Origin: Coniella vitis
Lineage: Eukaryota > Ascomycota > Sordariomycetes > Diaporthales > Schizoparmaceae
Length of the DNA stretch: 64,000 bases
Assembly: GCA_011317545.1 (NCBI GenBank)
Contig: WUJK01000007.1
Span: 1,178,001-1,242,000 of the forward strand
Direction: 5' to 3'
The notes under the pieces were generated by a model. The model searched no databases and was not told the DNA's origin. It saw only the letters and a list, made by a program, of their open reading frames with translations. Below are positions 46,701 to 56,134 of this stretch, in pieces. Within the stretch, counting starts at the first letter, position 1. Every line of letters begins with the position of its first letter. Both the position numbers and the translations under genes were made by a program.

Positions 46701-47107
46701 GTTCATGTACGCCAAGCGCATCGGTGCTGAGGGATTGCGAGGAAAGGTTGAAGAGCTATTAAATGGCCTCTTGGGTGGCATCCTCCAAGACGTGAACGAC
46801 AAGCACAGCTACCAAACCACAGAAGGCGTGCCTTTTGGGTGGTTTTCCAAGAATGGGGATATTTGCGGCTGGGATCGAAAGGAGTTACTGAAGGGCGTCG
46901 TCATGATACTGGGTAAGTCGATATTTCAATCTCCTTGGTGAGGATGTGTGGTGCGTTTTGGAAGAAGTCATGGCTAATGGCTTTTTGGCAGGCAAATTCA
47001 GGGAGCTGCAACGGCTCACAGTCCAGTATGCCCGCGTTCTGGATCTTACGCTTGAGGGCAATGGTGAAGAAGGAGAAGACGCCGAGATGGCTGCTGAAGC
47101 TGCATAA
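43709..47107 (+). CDS. HIR1: HIR1/HIRA histone H3-H4 chaperone subunit
   Basis: Exons 43709-43745, 43809-43883, 43950-44168, 44228-46912 and 46992-47107 join in frame to 1043 residues. The start MKLIKPSWLSHSGEQKDFEVYSCHVSPDG is typical of HIR1. Seven WD40 blades follow over about 400 residues (DGHVRIWS, DDKIICIYHL, DSKVVVWSG, DDRTIKIFRF, DRTLSIWNT). Then comes an Ala/Glu-rich hinge, a basic KSRVTITKDGKKRVAPLLIS segment that matches the B-domain region for Asf1 contact, and the C-terminal HIRA domain (LLWQDFLPRAVILVTGNKYF, DGSLYVWTPAGRR). The HIR complex deposits H3-H4 independently of replication and represses histone genes. Length and order are normal. A minute first exon of 37 nt encodes the first 12 residues plus one base. 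Confidence 0.97.
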
Positions 47108-48102
47108 GACAGCCGGCGTCGCTCTGGCTGTGGAGGACACCGTGAAAACACTCTTGAAAGTGCGGGCTCGTTTAATGACACTGTGGCTTGGGTGCCAGGG
47201 TTGGTTTGCGTTTGGCGTTCTCGGCCGTTTTCATGGGATGGAGAAGTCTGTCTGTTCAGGCCTGGCTGATCGAATATTGAATCACTACGGCATTGTATTT
47301 GTATCCATAGCTTTTGGAGTTGCTCGAGTTGTAGGAAACATGTCCGAGACGGACGCTCTTGTACATGCTGATTACCAATTTTGGCCCGAGATATCTTCAA
47401 TGCCTGGTGTGTAAAGCTGCGTGCAGGCAACGGCATTAGGCCTCTCGTCGACTATATGGTTTCGACATTCTGCTGTGCCTAGGATTATGATGAACTATGT
47501 GGTATCCATCACAGGCTATTTTTGGTATGGGATCTCGAGAGAGCAACGCGTGGTTCCTGAGTTGCGACCAGGCCGACCCTTGCCGTTGGTTTTGGGGCAG
47601 GTCCAACCAAGTTCTTAACCAAACTCAGGGGAGACCGAAAGGCGAGCAGGAGCTTTTGAAGCTACGAAGCAGCGGCGTGGCCAGTCACTAGTGCGTCATG
47701 ATTACTGTCCGGATACAGAAATTTCAAAAGACGCCATGGTGAGCTTGCGGCAATGCGGGTGTTAGCAAATCTACTCGACTGAACCCAACATACAAACGCC
47801 GCCACTCATTCATTATAACCAACACTTCTTATTTGTACGCTCCTTACAAGTCGTTCCTTTCGATTTCATTTCCCAACAGCTGTCCAGTGTCCACGCATCT
47901 GACACGACTAGCCCCTCCTTTTCCACACCACGCCTGGCACCTCAATCGTACACGAGCCCAAGAGCGCCTTTCCTTAAAATCGCAATCGGCCTCTGCCCTC
48001 AAAGCAGAACGCGTCAACCACTCATCACTTGGGACATACCAGTCGTTGCCGACGACCATTCAGAAGTTCTGATCACGATACGAAGGCTTGGCGCATCAGA
48101 AC
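47108..48102. other. Intergenic region between HIR1 and flavin oxidase
   Basis: 3' flank of HIR1 and promoter/leader of the oxidase, which becomes C-rich from about 47880. No gene or repeat is recognised. Confidence 0.5.
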
Positions 48103-49650
48103 ATGAAGCTCGCTGATCACGAAAATGCTGCAGCTCCCTGCGAGCGTGCTGGAGCCAAACTTACATCCCAACAAAAGGTGGCAATGCAATCGCTTGAGCG
48201 GCTCTCTGTCCCCTTCCTCGACGAACACAGCAACGACTGGGTCAATGAAGGCAAAGCGTACAACATCCGACGTCCAGCCGTCCCAGCCCTCATTGTGCTC
48301 GCCGAAAACACACAACACATCCAAGATGCCGTGGTCAGCGGTGTCGCTGCTGGCCTAAAGGTCACTGCCCGCTGTGGAGGACACAGCTATGCATCTTTGG
48401 GACATGGCGGCGAAGACGACCACTTGGTTATCGACATTACCGCCATGAATGATGTGTCCGTGGACCCAGTCACGCACATCGCCACTGTTGGAGCGGGCGC
48501 TCGCCTTGGCCACGTCGCCAGCGAGCTATACCGACAAGGAGGTCGCGCCATTGCTCATGGCAGCTGTCCAGGCGTTGGCATTTCAGGTCATTTGCTTCAT
48601 GGTGGTTATGGCTGGATCTCCCACAATAAAGGTCTCGCGTTGGACTGGATGCTCGGCGCCAGCGTCGTTCTCGCCAATGGTACTGAAGTCCACTGCTCCG
48701 AGGCTGACAACGCGGATTTGTTCTGGGCTTTACGCGGAGCTGGCTCAAATTTTGGCATTGTCACGTCCTTCGAATTGCGAACTTTTCCAGAGCCTGATGT
48801 GTCCACTCCTTTCAAGGTGGTGCTCGATTGGGACACCAAGAAACAGAGGATGAACGGCCTCGAGGCCCTCGTCGCGTTTTCCCGTACGTGCCCGGCTGAA
48901 CTGAACATGCGACGTAAGTATTTCAAGAATGTCATGCTCTCTTGTCTTGTAATCCGACTGACCAATGACAACGATTCAGTTGGCGCGTACGACTCCGGAG
49001 ATCAGATCTTTGAAGGGGTCTTTTATGGCAGCATCGAGGAGCTGACCCAGGTTTTGGCCCCTCTGCTAGAGAAGACTGGTGGTGAAGTCAAGGCGAAGAC
49101 GGGAAACTGGCTCCAGGGCCTTGAGTATTACGCCGAACGTAATTCACTCGTCATACCCAACCCATACAAAGAACATGGCAATTTCTACGCCACGAGCGTC
49201 GTTCTGAAAGACCTTTCTGGTCCATCTCTTCGGGAATTTGTGGACTATTGGCACACGCAGGCCATTGACTTCGAGCCCGGTGGCTGGTTCTTGCAGTTTG
49301 ACCTTCATGGCGGTCCAACCTCTGCCATATCTGATGTTCCCAATTCTGCTTCAGCATATGCTCATCGAGACAAGGGCTTTCTGATTCAGTTTTATCACTA
49401 CATTGACAATGAAGTGTCGTATCCCGCCTCTGGAATCTCACTCTTCAAGAACTGGATTGACGTCACAACCCGGACCCTTGAGGAGAGTGATTGGGGCATG
49501 TACATCAACTACGTCGACACGGAGCTTGACCGTGACACGGCCCAGAAGCTGTACTGGGGAGAGAATCTCCAACGACTCAGAGAGCTCAAGAAGCGATATG
49601 ATCCAACCGAGGTCTTCTACTACCCACAGTCCATTGCTCCTGCCCCTTGA
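48103..49650 (+). CDS. FAD-linked oligosaccharide oxidase-like protein (AA7/BBE type)
   Basis: Exons 48103-48913 and 48980-49650 give 493 residues from the ATG at 48103 (MKLADHENAA). The 66-nt intron has a GTAAGT donor, a GACTGAC branch and a TTCAG acceptor, but is a multiple of three without stop, so the unspliced reading stays open. Splicing restores NMRLGAYD before the conserved FEGVFYGS. The FAD-binding PCMH domain shows ARCGGHSYASLG (His link) and HGSCPGVGISGH (Cys link), the bicovalent flavin attachment of berberine-bridge and glucooligosaccharide oxidases. The BBE C-terminus NWIDVTTRT ... YYPQSI is complete. Unlike secreted AA7 enzymes it has no signal peptide, so it may act inside the cell or on a different substrate such as an alkaloid-like or polyketide metabolite (inference). 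Confidence 0.92.
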   Translation: MKLADHENAAAPCERAGAKLTSQQKVAMQSLERLSVPFLDEHSNDWVNEGKAYNIRRPAVPALIVLAENTQHIQDAVVSGVAAGLKVTARCGGHSYASLGHGGEDDHLVIDITAMNDVSVDPVTHIATVGAGARLGHVASELYRQGGRAIAHGSCPGVGISGHLLHGGYGWISHNKGLALDWMLGASVVLANGTEVHCSEADNADLFWALRGAGSNFGIVTSFELRTFPEPDVSTPFKVVLDWDTKKQRMNGLEALVAFSRTCPAELNMRRKYFKNVMLSCLVIRLTNDNDSVGAYDSGDQIFEGVFYGSIEELTQVLAPLLEKTGGEVKAKTGNWLQGLEYYAERNSLVIPNPYKEHGNFYATSVVLKDLSGPSLREFVDYWHTQAIDFEPGGWFLQFDLHGGPTSAISDVPNSASAYAHRDKGFLIQFYHYIDNEVSYPASGISLFKNWIDVTTRTLEESDWGMYINYVDTELDRDTAQKLYWGENLQRLRELKKRYDPTEVFYYPQSIAPAP

Positions 49651-50880
49651 TTTCGAGGTACTCGTATAACGACGCGCAGGACACCTATAAATCAATCAAC
49701 CGGAGGCATACTTTCAGCACTGCCATAGTAAAGACCTGCAAGGTTGGTAGAAACCCGTGCCCAAGGGTGAAGGGAAGAGTGAGCCACCATTCTTTGCTGG
49801 AGTATCTACTAACCTGTCATATTCCAGAACTCGACAGCAGGCAATGTTTCCTTGAACAACGAATCTAGCATAGAGTACCTGCGCAGAGCCCATATAGGCA
49901 TGAGATATCTTTGCTCAATTCGGTCGCACTGCAAGATGAACACGATGTTTGCCTAATAGTTTTTCAGCTTTGTTCATTGGCACTACTCGTGGGCTGGCAT
50001 CGGATGTCACTTTGGGTCCCAAAGCATTGGGGCTTCTCGTCGACATAGTACATAGTAGCGAGGTTAGATAGTACACACAAAGAGATCAACAAGCCTGCCA
50101 CTCTCAATGGTCAGCATCCCTGTAACCCACCGTTGCCCATCCGGATCATTATGAATTGCCACCCACTAATGCGAACGCTGCAGTAGAGATTTGGCAGCAA
50201 ATGCCACGGCACGGGCGGTGTGGGAACTGACGTGGTCGTGATGGCCCACTTTTTACTGCTAGTGTCTAGCCCAAAGCCCCCTGTGGTTTAGAGGTCCAGA
50301 TGGCCCTATGACCTGCAAAGAAGTGGCTGGTTTGCGCTGCTGAATGGCGTCTTCGGGCATCCTCCAACAGGTGCCTGCAGGGCACCAGCGGCAAGCAGCA
50401 GCAGCTATTTGCGACGGCCTACAAAGTACGTACTGAGTGCTTCTACATACTAGCTCTGCTGGGGCTTTGGCTTTGTCAGCGTCTTGTCGTTGTTTTTGTT
50501 GTACATAGTACATTAGTACAGTACAAGGTACGGGATGCATTGTGCATTTGGGCATCATTGCGAGCCAGGCGCGCAGTTTATCACGCTTGTCACGCCAGAC
50601 CAGCAGATCTTGCAGCGTGCTACCAGTGGTAAGGTTTCCTCATGGTGTGGAGCCCCCATCCAGGGCCTGCATCAGTTATGCTCCAGAAAATCGAAGCAAT
50701 CATGATGCACCCCGGCCGCCGACGCTGCGCATCTCAAGTGGGTTCCTTGCCTCGGGGTCTCCATCGAACTTCACGCGCTTCCTTCCTTCTCCTCTTTTCT
50801 CCTTCTCTCTCCTCTTTTGTTGTTCTCTCTTCTTGTCCCCTGCCCTGGACGCCCAAATGTCCTAGCATGTCTCGAAAAGC
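49651..50880. other. Intergenic region with TACATAGTA sites
   Basis: Motif copies at about 50044-50059 (acatagtacatagtag) and 50504-50530 (acatagtacattagtac). The sequence from 50780 to 50850 is strongly C/T rich and is probably the leader of the next gene, which contains two short upstream ORFs. No gene is seen. Confidence 0.5.
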
Positions 50881-50911
50881 ATGGGAAAAGGCGAAGTTTC
50901 TCGAACACTGA
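50857..50911 (+). promoter_or_regulatory. Two upstream ORFs before the 50881 start
   Basis: An ATG-TCC-TAG mini-ORF lies at 50857-50865. A second ORF of 14 codons (MSRKAWEKAKFLEH) runs 50867-50911 and overlaps the main ATG in another frame. Ribosomes translating it would pass the main start, so it may limit expression. Confidence 0.5.
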
Positions 50912-52656
50912 CGGGAAGCGACTCGGGCTATGGGGACGACTCCAGCGAAAAGGCCTCGCTCTCGCCCATCCATCCGCTGGGTTCGTTTGATTCTCCGCTT
51001 GCCAAGAAGACTCCCCCTCCCCCTCCCCCGCCGCATCTCCCTTTCTGCTTCTCCCTTTGATAGACGTCGACTTTATTCTTCTCGCGTAAAGAACCGCGCT
51101 AAGCGCCCCTGTACTGACGCTTGCCTTGTGTGATTCTTCCTCACATACAGCTCGTAAAGGATACGAAATCGGACCAGCTTCAAAGCTTCAAATAGGTGAC
51201 GTATGTTGTCATTTTTTACCTTTCTTTTTTTTTTGCCCTAGATTTGGTTGACTGATGATCAAGTCATGCGTTTGTGACAGAGGTGGTCGTTTGACTGACA
51301 TCTAGGTGCATGCTAGGTTTTTGAGTTTCTCTGGGCTGATTGTCCAGAGTTCGAGTGGGAATGGAAATGTTTGGGGTACACGCGATTCATTGTCCTTCGA
51401 CATAGCGATACCTTTCCCCATCGTTGCGCTTGCGTGTGTGTATACAGCTTTTCATGCCTTGTCTATATTCACATTCACCCCTAGAGCCACACCTCCTTTG
51501 TACTGTTGCTGAATCTGGGGCATTGCAGGCCAATATCTGTCGGGAGCAAACGCGATTTTGCGAAGCCGGGCATCGACTCGCTGCAGCAGGGCTATGTGTA
51601 CGCTTCTGGAGAAAGGGACCGTGACCGCGATGGCACAGACTCGCAGTCGCATCACCAGCAGTCGTCGTCATCGTCGTCCAAGAATCTTCCTCAGCTGCCC
51701 TACTCGTCCGTGGGAATGACCCTGCGCAGCGGCCGTCACCGTGTCAAGGAGGACTCACGTGCTAATTATGCTGGTACGTTCCATCACCACTCTTTTGTGG
51801 CCCTCTTTTATTTCATTGTCTACTCGAGCATATATACGGAAGGCTCACACTTGATCCCATCATAGACATTGTCGAGATTGACCACGAGGCTCAAGTCATG
51901 GTCGTCGGTGATGTCGCAAAGTACTTTGACCGCGTTCGCAAGAATGTCAACAAGGCGTTTATGCGACAAATGCTTCGGGAGGCCCTAGGCCCTTATTGCC
52001 AACGGAAAAAGAGCGAATCGGCAGCCGCTGGAGTGCGAGGCTGGGGGAACAGCGCCGTGGCCTTGGTCAAGGCACCTGATGCTGATGAGCAGCGAAACAA
52101 TCACCAGGGCCAGAACGATACGACAATTGTGGTCTCGTCTTCTTCCACCACCTCCTCGCAAGAGGCAACTGTCGGCGGTGGTAGCAGCGAGAAGCACCAA
52201 GAGCAGGAGCAATACCACGACCATCAGCATAACCAACATCAACATCAGTTCTACCAGCATCACTCACCGGCGCTACACGAAGTCGATGAGGTCCCGACGC
52301 CCATGGAAACACCCCTCGAGCGAGACATGGAAGACTTTTTCAGCGACACCACGCGCGACGAAGATGACTGGGATGCCGGGAGCGTACAGTCGCCCGTATA
52401 TTCGCCACGACCGTCCGACGACCGACGCGCGATGAGGGCCTTTACACGGAGTAAATCGTCAAATGACACGCAACAACATGCCACGGCGGTGCGGCCTGGG
52501 ATGGATAAGGCCGGGTTGAGCAGCCTACGTAGTTTGCGGCAAGGTCTACCAGGCCATGGTGGCGGTAATGACGATCATGACGACACACTTTCTTTGCGGT
52601 CACTTGCTATGGTGGGGAGGTCTGAATCGTTTAGCTCAAGGAGGTCGAGGAAATGA
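50881..52656 (+). CDS. Protein of unknown function with His/Gln-rich segment
   Basis: Best in-frame model: 50881-50980, 51151-51200, 51485-51773 and 51866-52656, giving 409 residues. It starts MGKGEVSRTLTGSDSGYGDDSSEKASLSPIHPL. The most protein-like block is DIVEIDHEAQVMVVGDVAKYFDRVRKNVNKAFMRQMLREALGP, at the start of the last exon, predicted helical and possibly a small conserved domain. It is followed by a polar region with many His and Gln residues, an acidic stretch with DDWDAGSVQSPVYSP, and a Ser/Arg-rich end SSRRSRK. No signal peptide or membrane segment is seen. I do not recognise the family. The third exon's acceptor (CCCCTAG at 51484) is chosen because it keeps the frame; intron 2 (284 nt) is unusually long, so a missed small exon is possible. 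Confidence 0.62.
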
Positions 52657-54748
52657 TATTCGTGGATTTCTTTTCATACAGCACAGATTTACAGAACAAA
52701 CGACAGAACGAACACGGCGGCATATGTTTGGGGTTAGGGGCGTTCTATCTTGCTTTTTTCCCTTTGGTTCTGGGACATGAAGATTGATTCATGTGTTCAA
52801 GGGTGTTTATGACCTATTTGGAACTTTAACGACATTTATTAACGATTACATGATACTTTGCAAGGGAGTCCTTTCGCTTCAGACATTTTGCACGAGTTGG
52901 GAGGCCTGAAATCGTTCCTCATGCTAACTTACTTGATTATACTTCTGAACTAAACGGTGCCTTGGTGCTGCCAGCGGGGAACCGTTTTCTAGATTCAACT
53001 ACCTATGCTGGTTTGCCAGGGCTTTTCCTCTTTACATGCTCTTCCTGAGAGACACTTACACTCAGATTGAACACAACTCGTCGAGCCCTTGATATCGCGA
53101 ACTTTGGGCCCTTTCTGCAGCGAACAATGTAAAATCCCCCCAAGCAATCGCCGTGACACCGAGCCGGAAGTCCACACCGGTCGAGCAAGGATGCAGTTTT
53201 AAGGCTATCCGTACAAGAATCAGTCGGCTCGGGCTCTAATTTACGTTAGCAACCTTCATTTCATAGCCTGATTCCAGAACTAGGATTCTTGTCGTCGTTC
53301 GTTGATGTTCTATTTCTTCAACAACGTTTTGCAGGTCTGTAAAACTCTTCTGCATCCAAATTATCAGGCAGCTGCGGAATCAAGTTGCACAGCCAGGCTA
53401 CAATCCTATTTAGCGGGTTATTAAGAATCAACCCAAGTTCAAGTTCTGAGCGGGGATTGGATCAGGAGTATCGCGCAAAGAGAGAGAGTAGACAGTGATG
53501 GCTGTTGATTCTCGAGTAGCCTATGAATGATTGGCAAGAGAGATCACATGTCCAAAGGCTAACATTATCATCCATTCTCAATTAAATATAGCTGAGCCGA
53601 CACCATACTGTGAAAAGATCATCGAGCACACACGTTACAGACTCAGGGAGACCTCTGCAGAGCGTCTTGCAGGGGGCTTGACTTGGGCTGGCTTATCAGA
53701 CTTGCCTGATAGGGCCAAGTTATGTACGATTCAATCAAGTAATGGTGAGATGGCACGAACATGGTGCCAGCTGGCTCAGACTCACAGGATACGGACAAGT
53801 ATGCAATGAGGATATGGAGAATTATATGATGAAAACCTACCCATATAATCATAGCATCCATAGCTCAACCGCTAGCCTGCCAAGTTTGCTTGTAATTATC
53901 ATAAATTTATCACCATCACCATCACCATCAAAAACCCGTGGGTGGTCAGAATGGTGGAATGTGCTTGATAATGTGGACCTTGAGGGTCAGAAGGCCGAAA
54001 ATTTCATGGTACTGTGGCAACTACCCACTTACCGAATCGTGTAACTATATTAAGCCATATAGAAAATATGGTGACTTACACAGAAACGACTCTCCAGTAC
54101 AAAGTCCCCTTTGCAATAAGAGACCAAGCACCTTCCTCCCACAATGAGCGGCGAGTACCCTGCCTCCCAGGTGAAACTTGTATGAGAGTGGGAGTTGCCC
54201 CTGGTTGCACCACTGGACAATAATTGGAAGCCAGACCACTCCAATCGCCGATACTTAAGCTCTATAACACATTCGAGGATCTTGCTGCTACTCGTCACAG
54301 ACGGTGAGCTGTGGTAGGCAGTGGCTGAGGGTATCTGCGCCGTTGCAGCGCAGCATTTGGGAAAGCGCCAATGAGACCAACCGCAAGTGCAATCAATGCT
54401 CAGCATGTACCCAAGTGCAGGGAAGCAAATGCAAAGCTTGATACATCGGGGTTGGCCATCACTCCAGGAAAGAAACAAGCTTGAAAACACCATAATTCGT
54501 GCTCGCCAATCTCGTCGACAAGGACGTCAATGTACGCTATGTGGAAGTAAGACGTCAAGAGGGTTAGGGTCCATGCGCGGCTAAATCTCGCCTATGCGTC
54601 GCTGCCGCGAGCCGCAGCCAACCGCGAGCCGCCCCAAAAATTAGCTGGAGTACCTCGCTTTCGCGCGTCACAACCACTCAAAACCAACCACTCCTCCGAT
54701 CGAGACCCAGCTGGTTGCCGCGCAGCGACAGGAGCAGCAGCAGCAGCC
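52657..54748. other. Intergenic region upstream of bL33m
   Basis: About 2.1 kb. A (CAT/CAC) run with caccatcaccatcaccatc lies near 53911-53929. The last 200 bp carry promoter-like elements (listed). Short open frames on both strands (for example 147 codons at 54050-54493, minus) have no domain or splice support. Confidence 0.5.
54561..54632 (+). promoter_or_regulatory. Telobox-like site and CCGCGAGCCGC direct repeats
   Basis: GGGTTAGGGT at 54561-54570 resembles the TTAGGG telobox that Tbf1/Rap1-type factors bind in front of many fungal ribosomal-protein genes. Two exact 11-bp repeats CCGCGAGCCGC (54605-54615 and 54622-54632) follow, 117-144 bp before the bL33m start. Regulatory function is inferred. 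Confidence 0.4.
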
Positions 54749-55280
54749 ATGGCGAAGAAAGGTGCGTGAATTCTATCCTGGGGCAGGCTCGTCTGCTTTG
54801 TCCCCTCTCCTTTCTAGTCACACGCCATTATCGTTAACACTGGCGGGAACACAGCCAAGTCCCGTATCGTCTCGGTGCGCCTCATCTCCATGGCCATGAC
54901 TGGTTTCTTTTACCAGTTCACCCGGCCACGTACCTCGCCGCCCATGAGCATGCTCAAATACGACCCCGTTGGTATGCTTACCGCTCCCATAAATCTCAAT
55001 GTGCCTCTCTTCTGTCTTTGTCCTTTGCGACAGTACTCGCTCCTCGTCTTCAGTTTTCCCCAAGCTCGACTTCGTTCCAGAGCGTGTCCTGTCCTAGAAA
55101 ACGACACATCTTCATTTCCAAAACGACTGTTTCCGGCACGAATGTCCATTAAAATCATATCCGAGGGCTGTGCTCATGCAACTAAGTCTCCTTCTGTGTC
55201 CAACAGCTAACGCAACGTTTGGAGCTTCAGTACGCCGAAAAGTTCTATTCTTGGAGCAAAAGAAACGAGGAAATAAATAG
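54749..55280 (+). CDS. Mitochondrial large-subunit ribosomal protein bL33m
   Basis: Exons 54749-54761, 54855-54971 and 55231-55280 join to 59 residues: MAKK, then AKSRIVSVRLISMAMTG, FFYQFTRPRTSPPMSMLKYDPV and VRRKVLFLEQKKRGNK. The order K-S-R-x3-VRLISMAMTGFFY and the basic LEQKKR end are those of fungal mitochondrial L33, a component of the mitoribosomal large subunit. The protein is small enough that only the spliced form is recognisable: the first exon is 13 nt. Intron 2 (259 nt) is long for this window but has a GTATGC donor, and the junction DPV-VRRK is exact. Upstream telobox-like and GC repeat elements fit a ribosomal-protein promoter. Confidence 0.93.
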
Positions 55281-56134
55281 ACAAGCGGGTCGCAAAATCA
55301 AACTACAGTTACTCAAAAATCACGTTGTCGGACGCATCGCCCCAGAATCTCAACGTCGTTCGATCGATAGACAGACTATGTAGCTGATGGCCTCGCGTCC
55401 GTTTCTTATGGCTATATGATGAACGCTTGTAGGGTCGTGTGTCATGGCAAGTTGCTTCATCGATGCAGGGTCGTAAGATTGCTTGTTGCGAAATCTATAA
55501 TTGGACACGAGAAGACATTGTGGCAAATAGCCAATGCGCAATTACAAAACTGGGGCGGCGTGCCAGGAGCCTAGAAGGATGGTACTCTGGTTTATGTCAA
55601 AGATCCAAGCAAGTCCACAACCACATACTATCACAAGTTATGAGATAGGGCTCTCGCTGAATTGCTCCAAATGGTCAAGGCTGGGGTTCATTGCAAGCTA
55701 ATATAGGCGAATCTCAGCTGTGAGGAATTTCACAGACCTCTTGGTTAGATTACACAGAGCAAAACGCAAGTTAGTCGCAACCAGAAATTCTATTTGTTGA
55801 TCTGAAACTTTGCATCTTCCCCTCCCACGTTGCCGACAGATTTGCTGCATATCTGAAAAGAATCCGTAGACGGCAAGCTCATGTGCCCGTGGTCGAGTTG
55901 ATATCGCATCGCGAGCAAGCAATGCGTTCCAAAAGGGGAGGGGGGGGAAAAGAACAGAAGAAAAAAGTCCAAAGCACACACCCAAGCCCATTTTTGGTGT
56001 GAGTCTGCTGCTCCAAGTACAGTTGACCCTCCTCCGTGGCGTATCTGGGTAACTCGTCTCATAATTGCATTAAGATATTCTCCTTCATCATGATGACCTG
56101 AAATTTTGCGGCTGGTGACCAACGGGGTGTTCCC
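55281..56134. other. Convergent intergenic region
   Basis: 3' flanks of bL33m and the coiled-coil gene. No gene or repeat is recognised. Confidence 0.5.

Noticed and set aside
54050..54493. 147-codon minus-strand frame with hydrophobic and Cys-rich segments
   Set aside because: No homology recognised, no splice structure, and composition typical of random translation.
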